Source: Mermis nigrescens (lineage: Eukaryota; Nematoda; Enoplea; Mermithida; Mermithidae). Taken from it: a stretch of DNA of 64,000 nucleotides. The position numbers were made by a program, and so were the translations under genes. A model generated the notes under the pieces. It was not told the DNA's origin, searched no databases, and saw only the letters and a program-made list of their open reading frames with translations. Every line of letters begins with the position of its first letter. Position 1 is the first letter of the stretch. This document shows positions 8,941 to 20,229 of the stretch, piece by piece. The DNA is taken from positions 261,865-325,864 of the forward strand of contig JAVLUZ010000411.1 of the NCBI GenBank assembly GCA_036768485.1, read 5' to 3'.

Positions 8941-9040
8941 TGCAGCAAAAAATCAACCTTTGCGCGCAAAAATTCATAAGAATCTGCTAAAAATTAGACT
9001 TTCTCTAAGCAACACAAAAGTTGAAATGTATTAAGCGGCC
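8941..9040. repeat. Foldback family A arm (left of an 8.9-13.75 kb pair)
   Basis: Ends in 'cagaatctgctaaaaattagactttctctaagc'-type sequence and 'gcggcc', complementary to 13652-13750 (both include 'tttgcgcgc'). The same arm sequence recurs at 18.8/19.4, 32.0/32.5, 38.6 and 55.9/56.9 kb. The 4.6 kb between the arms holds other foldback elements, so the pair may frame one large element. Confidence 0.6.
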
Positions 9041-9442
9041 TATAAAATAAGGTGTCCTCTCAAAATATTTTTCGTTGGTTTGGTGAAGAGCTTAGAAGGA
9101 AAGTTTAACCTAGATAAATAAGCGATTTAGTTGGATATCAGTTTCGCATTTTGATGAAAATATATAACCAATTTTCACTAAAAAGGCTGAATAGATGAAT
9201 TATGACATTTTCACCTAGCTCTTTATCACGGCTCTACAGTCAAACGTGCTATGCTAGCCTGATGGTATGATGCAATAGCATTTTCACATGCTTCGGCATT
9301 CTACATGAATGATCCAATAATTCCAGTCTATCATTGAGCGCTATTGCATTCATTTGCATGGTTATCTTGCTCTTCGCCATGCGCCATGCTCTAAAGTCTT
9401 TGATGCTACCTGTTTGTGCATGTTTAATGCCTTGCCACTATA

Positions 9443-9600
9443 CATGGGCAGCACCAAAAGTCTGGGGGTAGGATGAGGTGAATCATCAAAAATGTTACTA
9501 AAAACAGAATTCTGGGGTCTACAATAATCTGCTGGGGGGTATTTCAACTTCTGAGGGATACAAACACTCCACCTCCATCCCCATTCACACGCCTATGTGC
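9443..9600. mobile_element. MITE family B copy
   Basis: Starts with a CATGGGCAGCACC-type end and closes with CACACGCCTATGTG, with 'gaattctgggg' and 'tcaacttctg' inside. Close relative at 16160-16320; longer members at 13.2, 32.7, 41.7, 44.1, 45.4 and 56.5 kb. Confidence 0.55.
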
Positions 9601-9817
9601 ACTCATCAGTCTTATTGCAACAGCGTTTGTTTGGACTGTCATTCAGTTATGGTCAAGCCTCACCTATACTTCGCATAAACTATGCCGCAAAGGTCCACTC
9701 GGTGCCGCACTATGCTTCTATTCTCTATACAGATAGCTTGCCAAATAGACAAAAAAGTGGCTCGGAGTTGGCGCTCAGCGCAGTTTCACCGTCGCTTCAC
9801 AGCTGCTTCACGGGTCT

Positions 9818-10651
9818 AGGACAATTCGTAGGAAGACAATTCGTAGAACGACAACTGGTAGGAGGACAATTGGTAGGATGACAATTTGTAGGATAGGACA
9901 ATTGGTCGGAGGACAATTCGTAGGATGCAGTACCACGATAGATGAAATCAAATTATATGAAGTTTCATCATACGAACAGCACAAAAATTATGCTCAGGTG
10001 AAGGAGAGGGTCAATGCGACCAGAGCAATGGTCTTCTGAGGGATATTTTTATTATTGTGCGATTTTGGCCCAAAAATGGCGAAAAATCGCTAAAATTTTC
10101 ATGTTTTTTCACGAGTCCAAATGGTTTAGAGTGGGGAGACGGACCCATCTTAGGTGGGGCGATGCCCCCATCTCCCTGTTACATGTATGGCTAATTGATT
10201 TCAAAGTGGTTCAAGCTTTCGCTACTTAAGAACATTGCTGTGCTGTGTACTTAAAATACGTTTGTTTTCAGAGCAAGTTACTTTGTGAGATATGTTTCAA
10301 AGAACTGATTTTTGTCAGGTATATCCGTCAAAGAATAGCTTTTTTCCATGCTCAGTCGAGTTAAATTCGGACATTTAGCAACAAGTCAATGATATCATGA
10401 AAAATAGCGACCACAACCTGGCATTTAACCGTAAATGATTTTGACCACTGTAACATGTTGACCGAAATTAACCAATTTTTGCCTCTTGTTTACCATACTG
10501 CACTCTCTTTGCCTAATTGCTACCTTCGATTATGTATACATACGATACCTACTAGTTGGTATCCTACCAATTGACCTATACAACAAATTGTCTTCCTACG
10601 AATTGTCATCCTACCAGTTGTCCTCCTACGAATTGTTTTCCTACCAATTGT
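9818..10651. mobile_element. Foldback element with tandem-repeat inverted ends (GACAATTGGTAGGAG type)
   Basis: The left end (9818-9927) carries seven units of a 15-17 bp repeat (AGGACAATTCGTAGGA and variants). The right end (10553-10651) carries the reverse complement (CCTACGAATTGTCATCCTACC). The interior of about 620 bp has no recognised gene. Architecture is like FB elements, whose inverted repeats consist of short tandem repeats. Confidence 0.7.
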
Positions 10652-10993
10652 CCGGATTCCCTGCTTCACGCAATGTGTTCATACTTCTGCAAATGGCTGC
10701 TTTGCTCATTTGTAGACAATTCATTTGCATTTGCATACACAATGGGTCGACTTGGCTCCTGATTTACATTCGCAAGAGCAATTGACCTTTTAATTTCTGG
10801 CGCGACAAAGAAATCAGGAAAAGATTTAAAAATATCAAATTTTGGTCTTTGCAGTCAAGCAGATGTATATAGTGAAAAGAGGCGAAAAATTTTAAATTTA
10901 GCGAATGCAATTGCGGTGCGACAAGTGCATTAAGCACAGATTGACTTAATGTACCGCACACTTTGCAGGCTGCTATGCCACAGCAGGAAGGTC

Positions 10994-13135
10994 CCGTCCA
11001 AGGTGACCCACATTCCCCGGCTGATCAACAGTCTTGGCTGACCGATAGTCCCAAGTCACCGACAGTTCCGGGTGGCCGACAAATGGTATAAAAGTAGATC
11101 TGTCAGTCAAAGGAATCCCAAGTGACCAAGGGCATCAATTGACCGACTGTTCCGAGTGGCCAACAGAACCGGGTGAAGGACATTTCTGGATGGCCGACTG
11201 AACCGGGTGGCCAAGTGTACTGGGTTGCCAACAATACCGAGTGACTGACCACTCAGGGTGGTCGACACATATGAACACATAGATATTATATATGGATAGC
11301 TGGTCCGTATAAATGAAAGAAAACATTTTTTCTCGCATGGGTCCCCCAAAGTGTAAAATAAAAAACGTTTTGAAGAGCGTGCGTCTAAAACAGCTGCCAA
11401 CGCAGGTTTTTAGCGTGCTTTTAAGCTAATGCAAAATATTCTGACGCTTCAAGCCGGATTTGTTGATTCTGCATAGTTTTGTCTTCTAAACAGCTTTAAA
11501 AATAGTGAGATCAAAAAATTTCACATCAAAGTATCATTTTAATAAATTAGGCATTAAGATGTTGAATTCATTAAAGTGCAGTGTGCGTAGCGTTTTTGAA
11601 TTGTGAATTAAAAATCCAGACTCATTTGACTACACTGCATATGCGCGCAAAGTCTGGAATGTATGCATAAGCAATGAATAGCGTTTAGCTACCTTTGAAA
11701 TCAAAAATCCTTAAAATAAAACCTCATTTATATTTATGAAAGGGCGGATAGCTGATCCCTCATTTCTTGTGATAACAAACATTTGTTAGATGAGCGTAGT
11801 ACTGCGCTGCGCTGAATTGTTTCAAGTGAAAAACAAGGCGATTTCTGTTCACCTGTCTTATAAATACGATTAATGTAATTCAAATTTACTAACAGCAAAA
11901 GCCGTGCTCCAACCATTAGGGGCGGATTTCAGGGGCGGGGGGCGCCCCTTTTATTGGCCAAAAATAAAATATTTCGCGATATAAAAAATAGATATGCAAT
12001 TTTCAATGATTTTCGGCCGTCAGTCACCAACATTTCTCAAATCTTTCCGGCGTTGCGCGCCGGATAATACCTATTAATGACATTTATTCACTTTCTTGGC
12101 GATCTGAGAGCCATTTTTTCTCATGGAATCGGCTTAAAAGTATTTTCAATAGCAGAAACAGCTATTTTATCACAATTTTTTTCTTTTTTATTCAATAATT
12201 TCCGATATTTCGCGTCAAATGCTACAAATACAGGAAATCATGCAGTAAAACATGCTTCTAAAGTTCCATCCGCCTAAATTTCGCAATGTTTCCGGCGCTC
12301 CGCGCCAGACTTTCGCTGAATTTTATGTTTCATGACACAAAATTTCGAAATGTTTCGAAAAAATACAACGTCAAAAGCACACATGTATAGCATGGGAATT
12401 CTGGGGGTCGGCCCAAAAATTTTTTATAACGTGCCTTTTTTGGGCTAAAAAACGGTATGTGCAAGTCAAAAACACTTTTTTTGACGTTTCAGACAATGCT
12501 CGTTCTTTAAAGAACATAAAAACGTTGATAACAAATCAGAAAAATCTGAACAATTTCTAGTAAATTGAACAAAATATGGTCAAAAAATGTATGTATGGCG
12601 CGAAGTGCCGAAAATTTGATGTTTAAGCCACAAATGGGCTAAGAACGCTTGAAAAGGCTCACTTTTTTACACTTTTACCAACTTTTATCAAAAATCGATC
12701 ATTCTAGGAAAGGGGAAGTCACGCGGGGGGTCACTTGCCATCCTCGGGGGTCGAACCCCTCCACAAGAACACGTATGGTCAAAAAAGATTTTAAGTAAAA
12801 GTATAAAACGCACGCCGAAACAGGCTGATAAGTTGGACAATCAGCTCACCACATCGTTCTGTTAATTACACGCACCTAAAAGATCTCTATAACAGGAAGA
12901 AATTATAACACTTTTTCTGCCATTTAATTAGTGTGCCACTTGAACAACTTGAAGCTGTTGCCTATTTTGAAACACTCGGTCAGTCGGGAATTCTTTGATT
13001 GAAAGATCTATTTTTAGCATTATTTGACAGTCACCTGGGACTGTCGGCCACCTGGGAACTTTTTGATTGACAGATCAATTTTTAAAACTATTTGTCTGCC
13101 ACCTGGGACTGTCGGTCACCCGGGACTGTCAGTAA
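10994..13135. mobile_element. Foldback element with degenerate GGTGGCCGACAGTCCC-type ends
   Basis: The left tract (10994-11268) repeats a diverged unit around 'ccgacagttccgggtggccgac'. The right tract (12975-13135) carries the complement (CACCTGGGACTGTCGGTCAC and variants), separated by 'gacagatcaatttttaaaactattt' spacers. The interior of about 1.7 kb has no recognised gene but includes other dispersed repeats (12388-12780). The ends are much more diverged than those of the 26-kb element, so this copy is older. Confidence 0.55.
12388..12780. repeat. Dispersed repeat of about 390 bp, family D
   Basis: Bounded by 'gcatgggaattctggggg' and 'aacacgtatgg'. Its middle ('gacgtttcagacaatgctcgttc', 'cgcgaagtgccgaaaatttg') resembles the inverse of 15430-15660, 16350-16580 and 48900-49170. 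No coding potential. Confidence 0.4.
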
Positions 13136-13149
13136 GCTGGAATTATCTC

Positions 13150-13415
13150 TCTCACGTGGGCGTTGGGGAGATCAGGGGTATGCACCCTCCCAGAAGGTTG
13201 AATACCCCGCACCCCCCAAAAGAAACATTCTACCCTGCCAGAATACAATTTTTGAATTTTTTTTGTTTTTTTCACAGTTTTTGAGCCAGTGGATAGTGCT
13301 CGATGAGAAACGTTGAAAAATGACGTTTTTTCGCCTTGCCATTATTTTTAAGACCAGTTTTGACGTTTGAAAATTGCCCGCCCCTTAATTTAGGTGCTGC
13401 CTATGTATGTATGCT
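13150..13415. mobile_element. MITE family B copy (long form)
   Basis: About 265 bp from CACGTGGGCG to 'ggtgctgcctatgta', with the family landmarks 'gggtatgcacc', 'gaatacaatttttgaattttt', 'atagtgctcgatgagaaacgtt' and 'taagaccagttttgac'. The ends form a short imperfect inverted repeat (CCAYACGTGGGC type). Confidence 0.6.
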
Positions 13416-13651
13416 GTTGATTAACCGGGACTGCCGATCAACGATAAGACAATTCAGCAGCATGCTTAGATTGGTTTGGCTTGGAATTTATGCGGCTACC
13501 GCTGAGTCAATTTTTCGCAACACTGCTCGCCGCATGAAATATAAATAAGGATTTAGTAAAGAAAACGAAGCGATTTTATTTAATTCAGATTGATGAGTTT
13601 TTTAAAGAATAAAGTTGTGCTTTTTACTTTTCAAAATGAAGCCATCATCTA

Positions 13652-13750
13652 TAGGCTGCAGAACATACTTTGATTTTTGTGTTGCTTAGAGAAAGTCTAC
13701 TTTTCAGCAGATTCTTATAATTTTTTGCGCGCATGGTGACTTTTTTCTGG
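13652..13750. repeat. Foldback family A arm (right of the 8.9-13.75 kb pair)
   Basis: Reverse complement of 8941-9040 with scattered differences. Its inner flank at 13585-13650 ('ttcagattgatga', 'aaagaataa') is shared with the solo arm at 38.5 kb. Confidence 0.6.
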
Positions 13751-14080
13751 TCCTCTCCTTGTATGACTTTAATAATCCGCTATTACAACTATATTTGTCC
13801 GTTTTGTTCTATCAATTTTACTGGCTAGTGATACTATAACTAAAGTAAATGAATTATTGCTTAGATTTAAAAAACGTAACTAACCCTACTTTATTCCTTA
13901 GTTATGTTTATAAATTTGTCGTATTACCTCAGTTCTCGAACCATCTTCCAGCCTATATTTGCACTTATCGCGAAAAAAGGATTTTTAGACTCGAAATTCG
14001 GTCTAGAGTCCATTCCATTGAGTCTCACAGATCTAAGACTACGATATGTGCAAAGCCCCGCTGTCCCATACAAGGTCACC

Positions 14081-14417
14081 TTCAACCTATAGTCATTGCT
14101 ACAATTCCACAACTTACGTGCATTGCTGGCGCAGACATTGCAGGCTTGAGGACACATGACGTGCGCTACGGTTTTCATGCGTAACTTGGTGCTATTGCAG
14201 CCGTTGTATTTCACCATCATGTCGCACTTAGTGTGAAAATTGTCGCAAGTTCTGACGGTGCCCGGGTCCTTCGGAGGATATCCATCGCAAAGGTGACAGG
14301 TCGAAGGGCAGGCTCTGGCTAAATGTATTCTAGGCAATCGCCAGGATTTGAGGTTGCACACCTCTTGCTTCAAACTAGCACATGTTAGTATATTATCCAA
14401 ACATTGAGGAGCGTTGC
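14081..14417 (-). CDS. Exon of a tandem ShK-domain (ShKT) protein
   Basis: ShKT domains are small six-cysteine modules, abundant in nematode secreted proteins and in cnidarian toxins. The exon encodes two complete modules. The first runs from QCLDNILTC to CPSTCHLC, the second from TCDNFHTKCD to CPQACNVC, both ending in the usual C-P-x-x-C-x-x-C spacing. A third may begin at WNCSND before the exon ends. The acceptor is probably 'ataacag' at 14418-14424, with exon phase needing one base from upstream. The donor is probably GTGACC after 14080, with GTTGAA after 14087 as the alternative. A longer open frame covers 13924-14487, but the flanking parts have no domain and look intronic. No signal peptide or further exon was found, so the gene is partial here. 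Secretion is assumed from the family. Confidence 0.75.
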
Positions 14418-14699
14418 CTGTTATGAATTTGTGAATACCATAATTGACTTTTCTAAATAAGTTCTTTAAGAAGAAAAGACAGCTCAATTGACTTTTGCAT
14501 GGCTAGAACACATACCGTAAGCATTCTGAACAATCGTTTATTGTAAAAAAACAAGCTAACTCAAAACATAAACTTGGCATAGGCGGCGTGATTTGAAATA
14601 TTACTGCAACGAAATCAGTGGCGAATCCAAAATTCACAGCGAACTTGGGTTGAAAACTTATACAGTTATGATAAGGTCGAAAGTATTCGGGAAAACCCA

Positions 14700-17600
14700 T
14701 CTATCAAGTGTAAATTATTAGTTCTTCGCCTTTTTCTGATGAACAAAAATTATTTCTGATGTAAACAGGCATAAAAACTTCGAAAAATTCTGAAAGTTTC
14801 ATATAAAAAACGGTAGATTAGTGCAAACATAAGCAAAAAAAGCTCGTATGGCGCCGCGAAAGCATAGAGACCCATTTAAAATGATGTAAAACGCAAAAAG
14901 TTTTATATTATTTCAAAATTCTAGGTAAAAACTGTATAAAATGTTACGTCATTTTTCAGAAAGAGAATGTATGAGCGAAGAATCTATCCTGATACGAGGC
15001 ACCGTAACAATTTGAAAAAATCATGACAGAAATGATTGAGGTCAATGCAAAGCGCGCTACAATTTTTTCGCGCCAACTTTTTCTAGGCGACAGGGGAGTG
15101 ACCCTACCCTTCCATTAATTCGCTCTTGAATGAAACTGAAATAGCTGGAACAAAGGAAAACAATTAGTCTTGACTATGCAAAAAATTATCAAGCATGAAA
15201 TTGATTTTTAGATATCCTATGTGCCTTGAAGCTATTGATAAGTACGTGCAAGTTGATTAATGGCGTATTATTTTTACTAGCAACGTCAAACTAAAATTAG
15301 TGTATCCTATAATATTCTTTCCTTACCCCTACCCAACACATAAATACGGTAGTCTTGTGAAATTTTTTAACTCTAGAAAGATTCCCCCCACTTTTCATAC
15401 CCTAAAATTCGATTTTCTGAAAAATTCGTATAAAAGCTGCAGTTCTGAGCGTTTTTAGCTATTTTCTCAAAAGTGTCAAACTTGCGGCTTCGATTGTTTA
15501 CATTATCTAAAGATGTTTACGTTTTTGTGTTTTACAGAGATTGAGCGTCGCCAGATACGTCAAAAATGTAGTTTTTTGATGCATATCTACCATTTTTAGA
15601 GCTGCAAAAAGGCCCTTTAGAAAATTATTTGGTTCACTCCCACCCCCTCCCCCGAATTTCTAAGCTGTTTATGCCTTCGCTAACCCTTTCGTACTTTTTA
15701 TCGAGTCGCAATAGATGTGTTGCAATGTCTTCACGTCCTGCCGCGAAAGGTTTCTTGCCTGCCCCATGCGATTGAGATAATATGTTGCGTTGATAAGCGG
15801 CGTTATTGTATTCTTTTTAGTGTTGTTGGCGAACTGTAGACAAAAGATAAAAGGGGAAAAATCAAAAGAAAAAATTTATCATATCACAATTTTAATGCAA
15901 ATTTAATTTCTTTAATTTTAGTCATAGATTCTATAATTCAAACTTTTAGTGTGGGGGATGAATAAATTTTGACACATGCCGTGCCGATTTCGGTAAATAT
16001 CCCACTTTAGAGGTGGATCTGTATCTTTCTAGCTCTCTTTTGCTATATTTAAGATTTAAAAAAAACATTTAAGAGCGCAAAATACAATGCATATGAAGAT
16101 CAGCCACGGTTGACCATAATCTTGCGGAGAGAGGTTTGCGAGGTGAGAGATTTTCATCATACATGGGCCGCAAAAAAATTATGCAGAAAATGTAATCGCC
16201 GATATTGCCAAAAATGTTACTGGAAATAGTATTCTGGAAAGGTTAACAGTAATTTGAGGGTTCAACTTCTGGAGGTAGTATATACCCTCTAGAACCGCCA
16301 TGCCCATGTGTGATTTTCATCCTTCTTCAGAATTAGCGACTTTAAAAATGCTATTTTAGGCGTCAGGCGTTTTTGCCATCTATTAGCTCAAAAGTATCAA
16401 ATTTTCGGCGCATCGTGCCACAAACTAATTTTTCGACCATGTTTTGTTTGATACAGTCGATTTATTAAATCTTTTGGAGTATAGATTGATGTTTCTATGT
16501 TCTAGAAAGGTAGAGCTTCGACAAGCACGTTACTTAAAAAAATTTTAGTCCCCCCGCAGAATTCCCATGCTTGGCATGCATGAAGCTGACCCTCTCTAAA
16601 CCAATTCATCTGTTCTTCTGTTCAAATAAAGCTCGAAGATGACTTTTCTGAATTTTTGCTGGTAGTAATTATTAGTTGAGGACACCAGAAGTCTTCGCAT
16701 TTGAAACCTCATAATTGAGAATTCCTCGCAAGAAAGTCAGGCCTCCAGGATTTCATTTTTAAATTTTTTCTCATCAAACAACTTTTAGGCAATTGATTTG
16801 GGTCTTGGAGAGAATAACGGAAAACTTCCTTTTCTCTCAATCAACAAATAATAAGAAAAATTCTTAATAAACAAGACTATTCTGACCTTTTGAACAATTC
16901 TTCGCCATCGCTTTTTAGCTTATCCATAATAGCTGCAGTAACGAAACTTTACATACAACTAGCATATGACTTCTTGTCTTTACACCTACAAAATATTTGA
17001 GTTTTGTTTTTCTACATTCATACCTAAAATTTGATTACTGTATGTTTTTTCGTCCAATTCTATTGGCAAAAGCTCATTAGCGTTTGTCATTATTAAGTAT
17101 GAGATGAATTTGATTAATGGCATGGTCAAATTTAGTAGGAAAAACGATGCTGCTGACGTAAAAACAAGATATTATATAATTGATTTCTCCCTGCTGTCAA
17201 AAAGTATTGTTTGTGTCTCCTGTCAATTAATTATTCATTGTTTCACTGTATTATATTTATATCCTCTTGATTTAACGATTTGCATAATGGCAAAATCCTG
17301 AATGATAGGAAGTCATCAATACGGAATAAGCGAGAAAGAAACAAAAAGACAATATAGAAAGAGAAAGAAGTAAGGAATAAGATGAATAAATAAATATGTA
17401 AATACATGAAGATAATAATAATAATAAATAAGTAGGTAAATAGAAGAAAGAAGACAGAGATAGAAGCGCAGCATGCGATTAGTAACGAAAAGACGTGCTA
17501 AATAGCGCAAATGTACCTAAAAACAATATTATGAGAGATTATATCTTTCACGAGGCGCAAAAGTGAAGCGTGAAGAAGTAGGCTGGATTATATTCAGAAA

Positions 17601-18770
17601 AAATACAAAGAAATCAAATTATTTGGCGATACCATCAGAGAGAAACTAGATTGCTATTATTTCGGGCCTTCAATCCTCTGACTGTACCGCAACCTCTAGA
17701 CGCACTCATCAACTAATTTTACAGTCCAAAATGTCAGGATAAAAAAATAAATTAAAAGCTTTACTCCAAAAATTATCTCATTAGAAAGAGCATCCAATTT
17801 TCTATCTATTTACACAAAAAAATTTAAACTATCCTGAAGCAGTAAAAATTTAAAAATCTTATTTTTTTGTAAAAACGCACTTTTTTATCACAGTAACTAA
17901 AATGGCAGCCATATTGAACTTTTTCTACTTATCCAAATCAGATCACCAAGTAGTCATTCAAAAATTATTTATTTACTCTTTTAAAAATACGCTTAATTGC
18001 TGAATAATCTAAAGCACTTAGACAGCTATACAGCTAAAAGTATTGTTTTCCCAATATGGCAGCCCCATCACACAAATTTGTATTGAACACCGGAACAACG
18101 AGCTAATCTTTGTTAACCGCATTTATTGCTTCAGAAAGCCCACCTAAAGACGCAGCTATTTTGCCACTATCGAGCTTTCTGTCTACAGTACAGGGTAAAT
18201 TGAAGCCTGGGCCAATTTTCGCTGTTTCTTCGATGTGACAAGCTACAGTATTTAGAAATTTTGTTTTTTCTCGATGGATTAGTGTCGCCTTAAAATTTCC
18301 TATCTAAAACACTTTCTTTTGTCTAGATTGGAGCCGCTGTTTCTGAGATTTGCTCATGGAACTTTAAAGGTATAGAATACTTTCTTAAGCGATCATCAAC
18401 CACTTTGTCTTTGAAGGCTTTCAGCAAGTTTATTACTATAGCATCGGACCTAAAAGTATATACTGCTGAAAACACTTGATTGATGATTCCGAAATGCATA
18501 TAATTATGTCATGTTACGGTTTGAATCAATTATAATAGGCCATCAAATAATAATTTTGCCGTTTGTAGTGGAAACGATGTGAATTGCATCACTCAACGTC
18601 CCCTACTTCGGTATTTCTGGATAATGCTGCACATGACATGAACTAGGCGGACGCGAGGAATCATTAAAAACATTTCTCGTTTTCTAATTAAGATAACTGC
18701 ATCCACATTTCAAATGAAACTTTTCTTTTACTATTCCTCATCTCCCCAGATTTTTCCTAATCATATATCC
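14700..18770. other. Gene-free stretch with dispersed repeats
   Basis: No coding exon was recognised. It includes a small MITE family B copy at 16160-16320, two family D-like segments at 15430-15660 and 16350-16580 (both with 'cactcccacc' or 'ccccgcagaattc' ends), and a purine-rich A/G/T low-complexity tract at 17310-17475. Short open frames at 17104-17301 and 17316-17510 are AT-rich and unconvincing. Confidence 0.5.
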
Positions 18771-19537
18771 ACTAGCAAAGAAAAATGCTCCGATGGAACA
18801 AAAAAGATGAATATACTTGGAATTGTGGATTATTATGGATGTAAAAGGAGGGGACTGGGAAAAATCAACCTAAAGTCGGAAAATCTGCTAAAAATCACAC
18901 TTTCTCTAAGCAACGCAAAAAATCGATGTATATTCTGCGGCCAACAGATTAAAATAAATATTCAACCATAACAATGATTGAAACAGCAGCACGTTAGCTA
19001 TGCAGTAGCTATGGGAAATGATATTAAGTAAACTAACAGTCTTCCAAGCCAATTGAATGAAATAGCAAACATCGAAGACAATTGAAGACATGGTTGGTTA
19101 AAAACAGTAGGAAACACGTAAGTTGACTTGAAACAGTTTTAATGTAGATACACTAGCATGCCCGAAACGATTGTGTGCACTAATCAATCGGCTCCTGCTT
19201 TGCTTGCTATAATGCTCATAACAAAATAAAACAACTTTAAATGCAATACCTCTTAGTTTTCTATCAATCAGGTGCCAGCAATTTAAAAAAGTAACCTTGA
19301 TAGATTTCGTTTATACACTCTTATCTGAAACTTCGAACATTATTTAAAAAAGACACTTTTTTAGAGGCCGCAGAATATACATCGATTTTTTGCGTTGCTT
19401 AGAGAAAGTGTGATTTTTAGCAGATTTTCCGACTTTAGGTAGATTTTTCCTAGTCCCTTCCTTTTACATCCATAATAATCCACAATTCCAAGTATATTCA
19501 TCTTTTTTGTTCCATCGGAGCATTTTTCTTTGCTAGT
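18771..19537. mobile_element. Foldback family A element with 172-bp inverted ends
   Basis: The left arm 18771-18942 (ACTAGCAAAGAAAAATGCTC to GCGGCC) and right arm 19366-19537 are near-identical reverse complements. The 420-bp interior has no gene. Outer ends share ACTAGCAAAGAAAAATGCTCC with the 32 and 55.8 kb copies. Similarity with the 32-kb copy continues past the right arm ('atcagtcagtaaaca'), so the true mobile unit may be longer than the visible arms. Confidence 0.75.
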
Positions 19538-19837
19538 ACACTACTTTTAATTAGCGTGATTTCAGTACATCAGTCAGTAAACACAATCAGTAACATGCCA
19601 CAATAATGACAACAGTCCAAGAACGCGGAAAACAATATTGTTCTTAACATCAGCATTATCCTTTTTAAACAAGACAACCTTATTGACACCATCCATTTTC
19701 AAATTAAAACTGCATTAAGTTATTTCTTCTTAATGTGCAGTTCACTTATAATCAAGCACAAAAATTTAACCAACGAATTCACATTGCAAATCCTCACTCA
19801 ATCAATACACAAGCACAATGTGTTGTGACTTTTGAAA

Positions 19838-19907
19838 TTGAAAACACCCAATTTTCAATTTTCAAATTGAAAATTGGATCAATTTTCGAATTGAAAATTG
19901 GGTGTTT
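19838..19907. repeat. Nested AT-rich palindrome
   Basis: AACACCCAATTTTCAATTTT is followed after about 25 bases by its complement (GAATTGAAAATTGGGTGTTT), with a further internal inverted copy. Likely a hairpin; no function evident. Confidence 0.5.
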
Positions 19908-20019
19908 GAATTTGCGATGAAGAAAATAATCAAAATATAGTCACTTGGTTTATTTAAGCCGAGTAATAAAATAACGACCGTCCACCAATTCCAAACTAAA
20001 CGCAACTAATCTGATCACT

Positions 20020-20165
20020 ATGAAAAAGTTTTGAAAAATGAGCTTGCTAAGCGAGAGTTGTAAACCAAGAGAAACTTAAAGTTAAAACCTACCATTAAAT
20101 TATGAGAGAATTATAAAAGATTTTAAACTTCAAGAAAATGGAAAAGGCGGGATGTTGGTGAATTA
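20020..20165 (-). mobile_element. Penelope-like element 3'-end fragment
   Basis: Matches the outer 130-150 bp of both arms of the palindrome at 51559-52550 ('gttttgaaaaatgagcttg.taagcgagag.tgtaaaccaagagaaacttaaagtt'). In those arms this sequence lies downstream of the GIY-YIG coding part, so this is an isolated 3' untranslated end in minus orientation. Confidence 0.65.
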
Positions 20166-20229
20166 GAAGGCAAAGATTTTCGGCAAAAATTCAAAAACTT
20201 CACGCAAATATCAAATGTAAGGAACACTA

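Noticed and set aside
13849..14184. 111-codon plus-strand frame
   Set aside because: Antisense shadow of the ShK exon, whose cysteine pattern clearly identifies the minus strand as coding.
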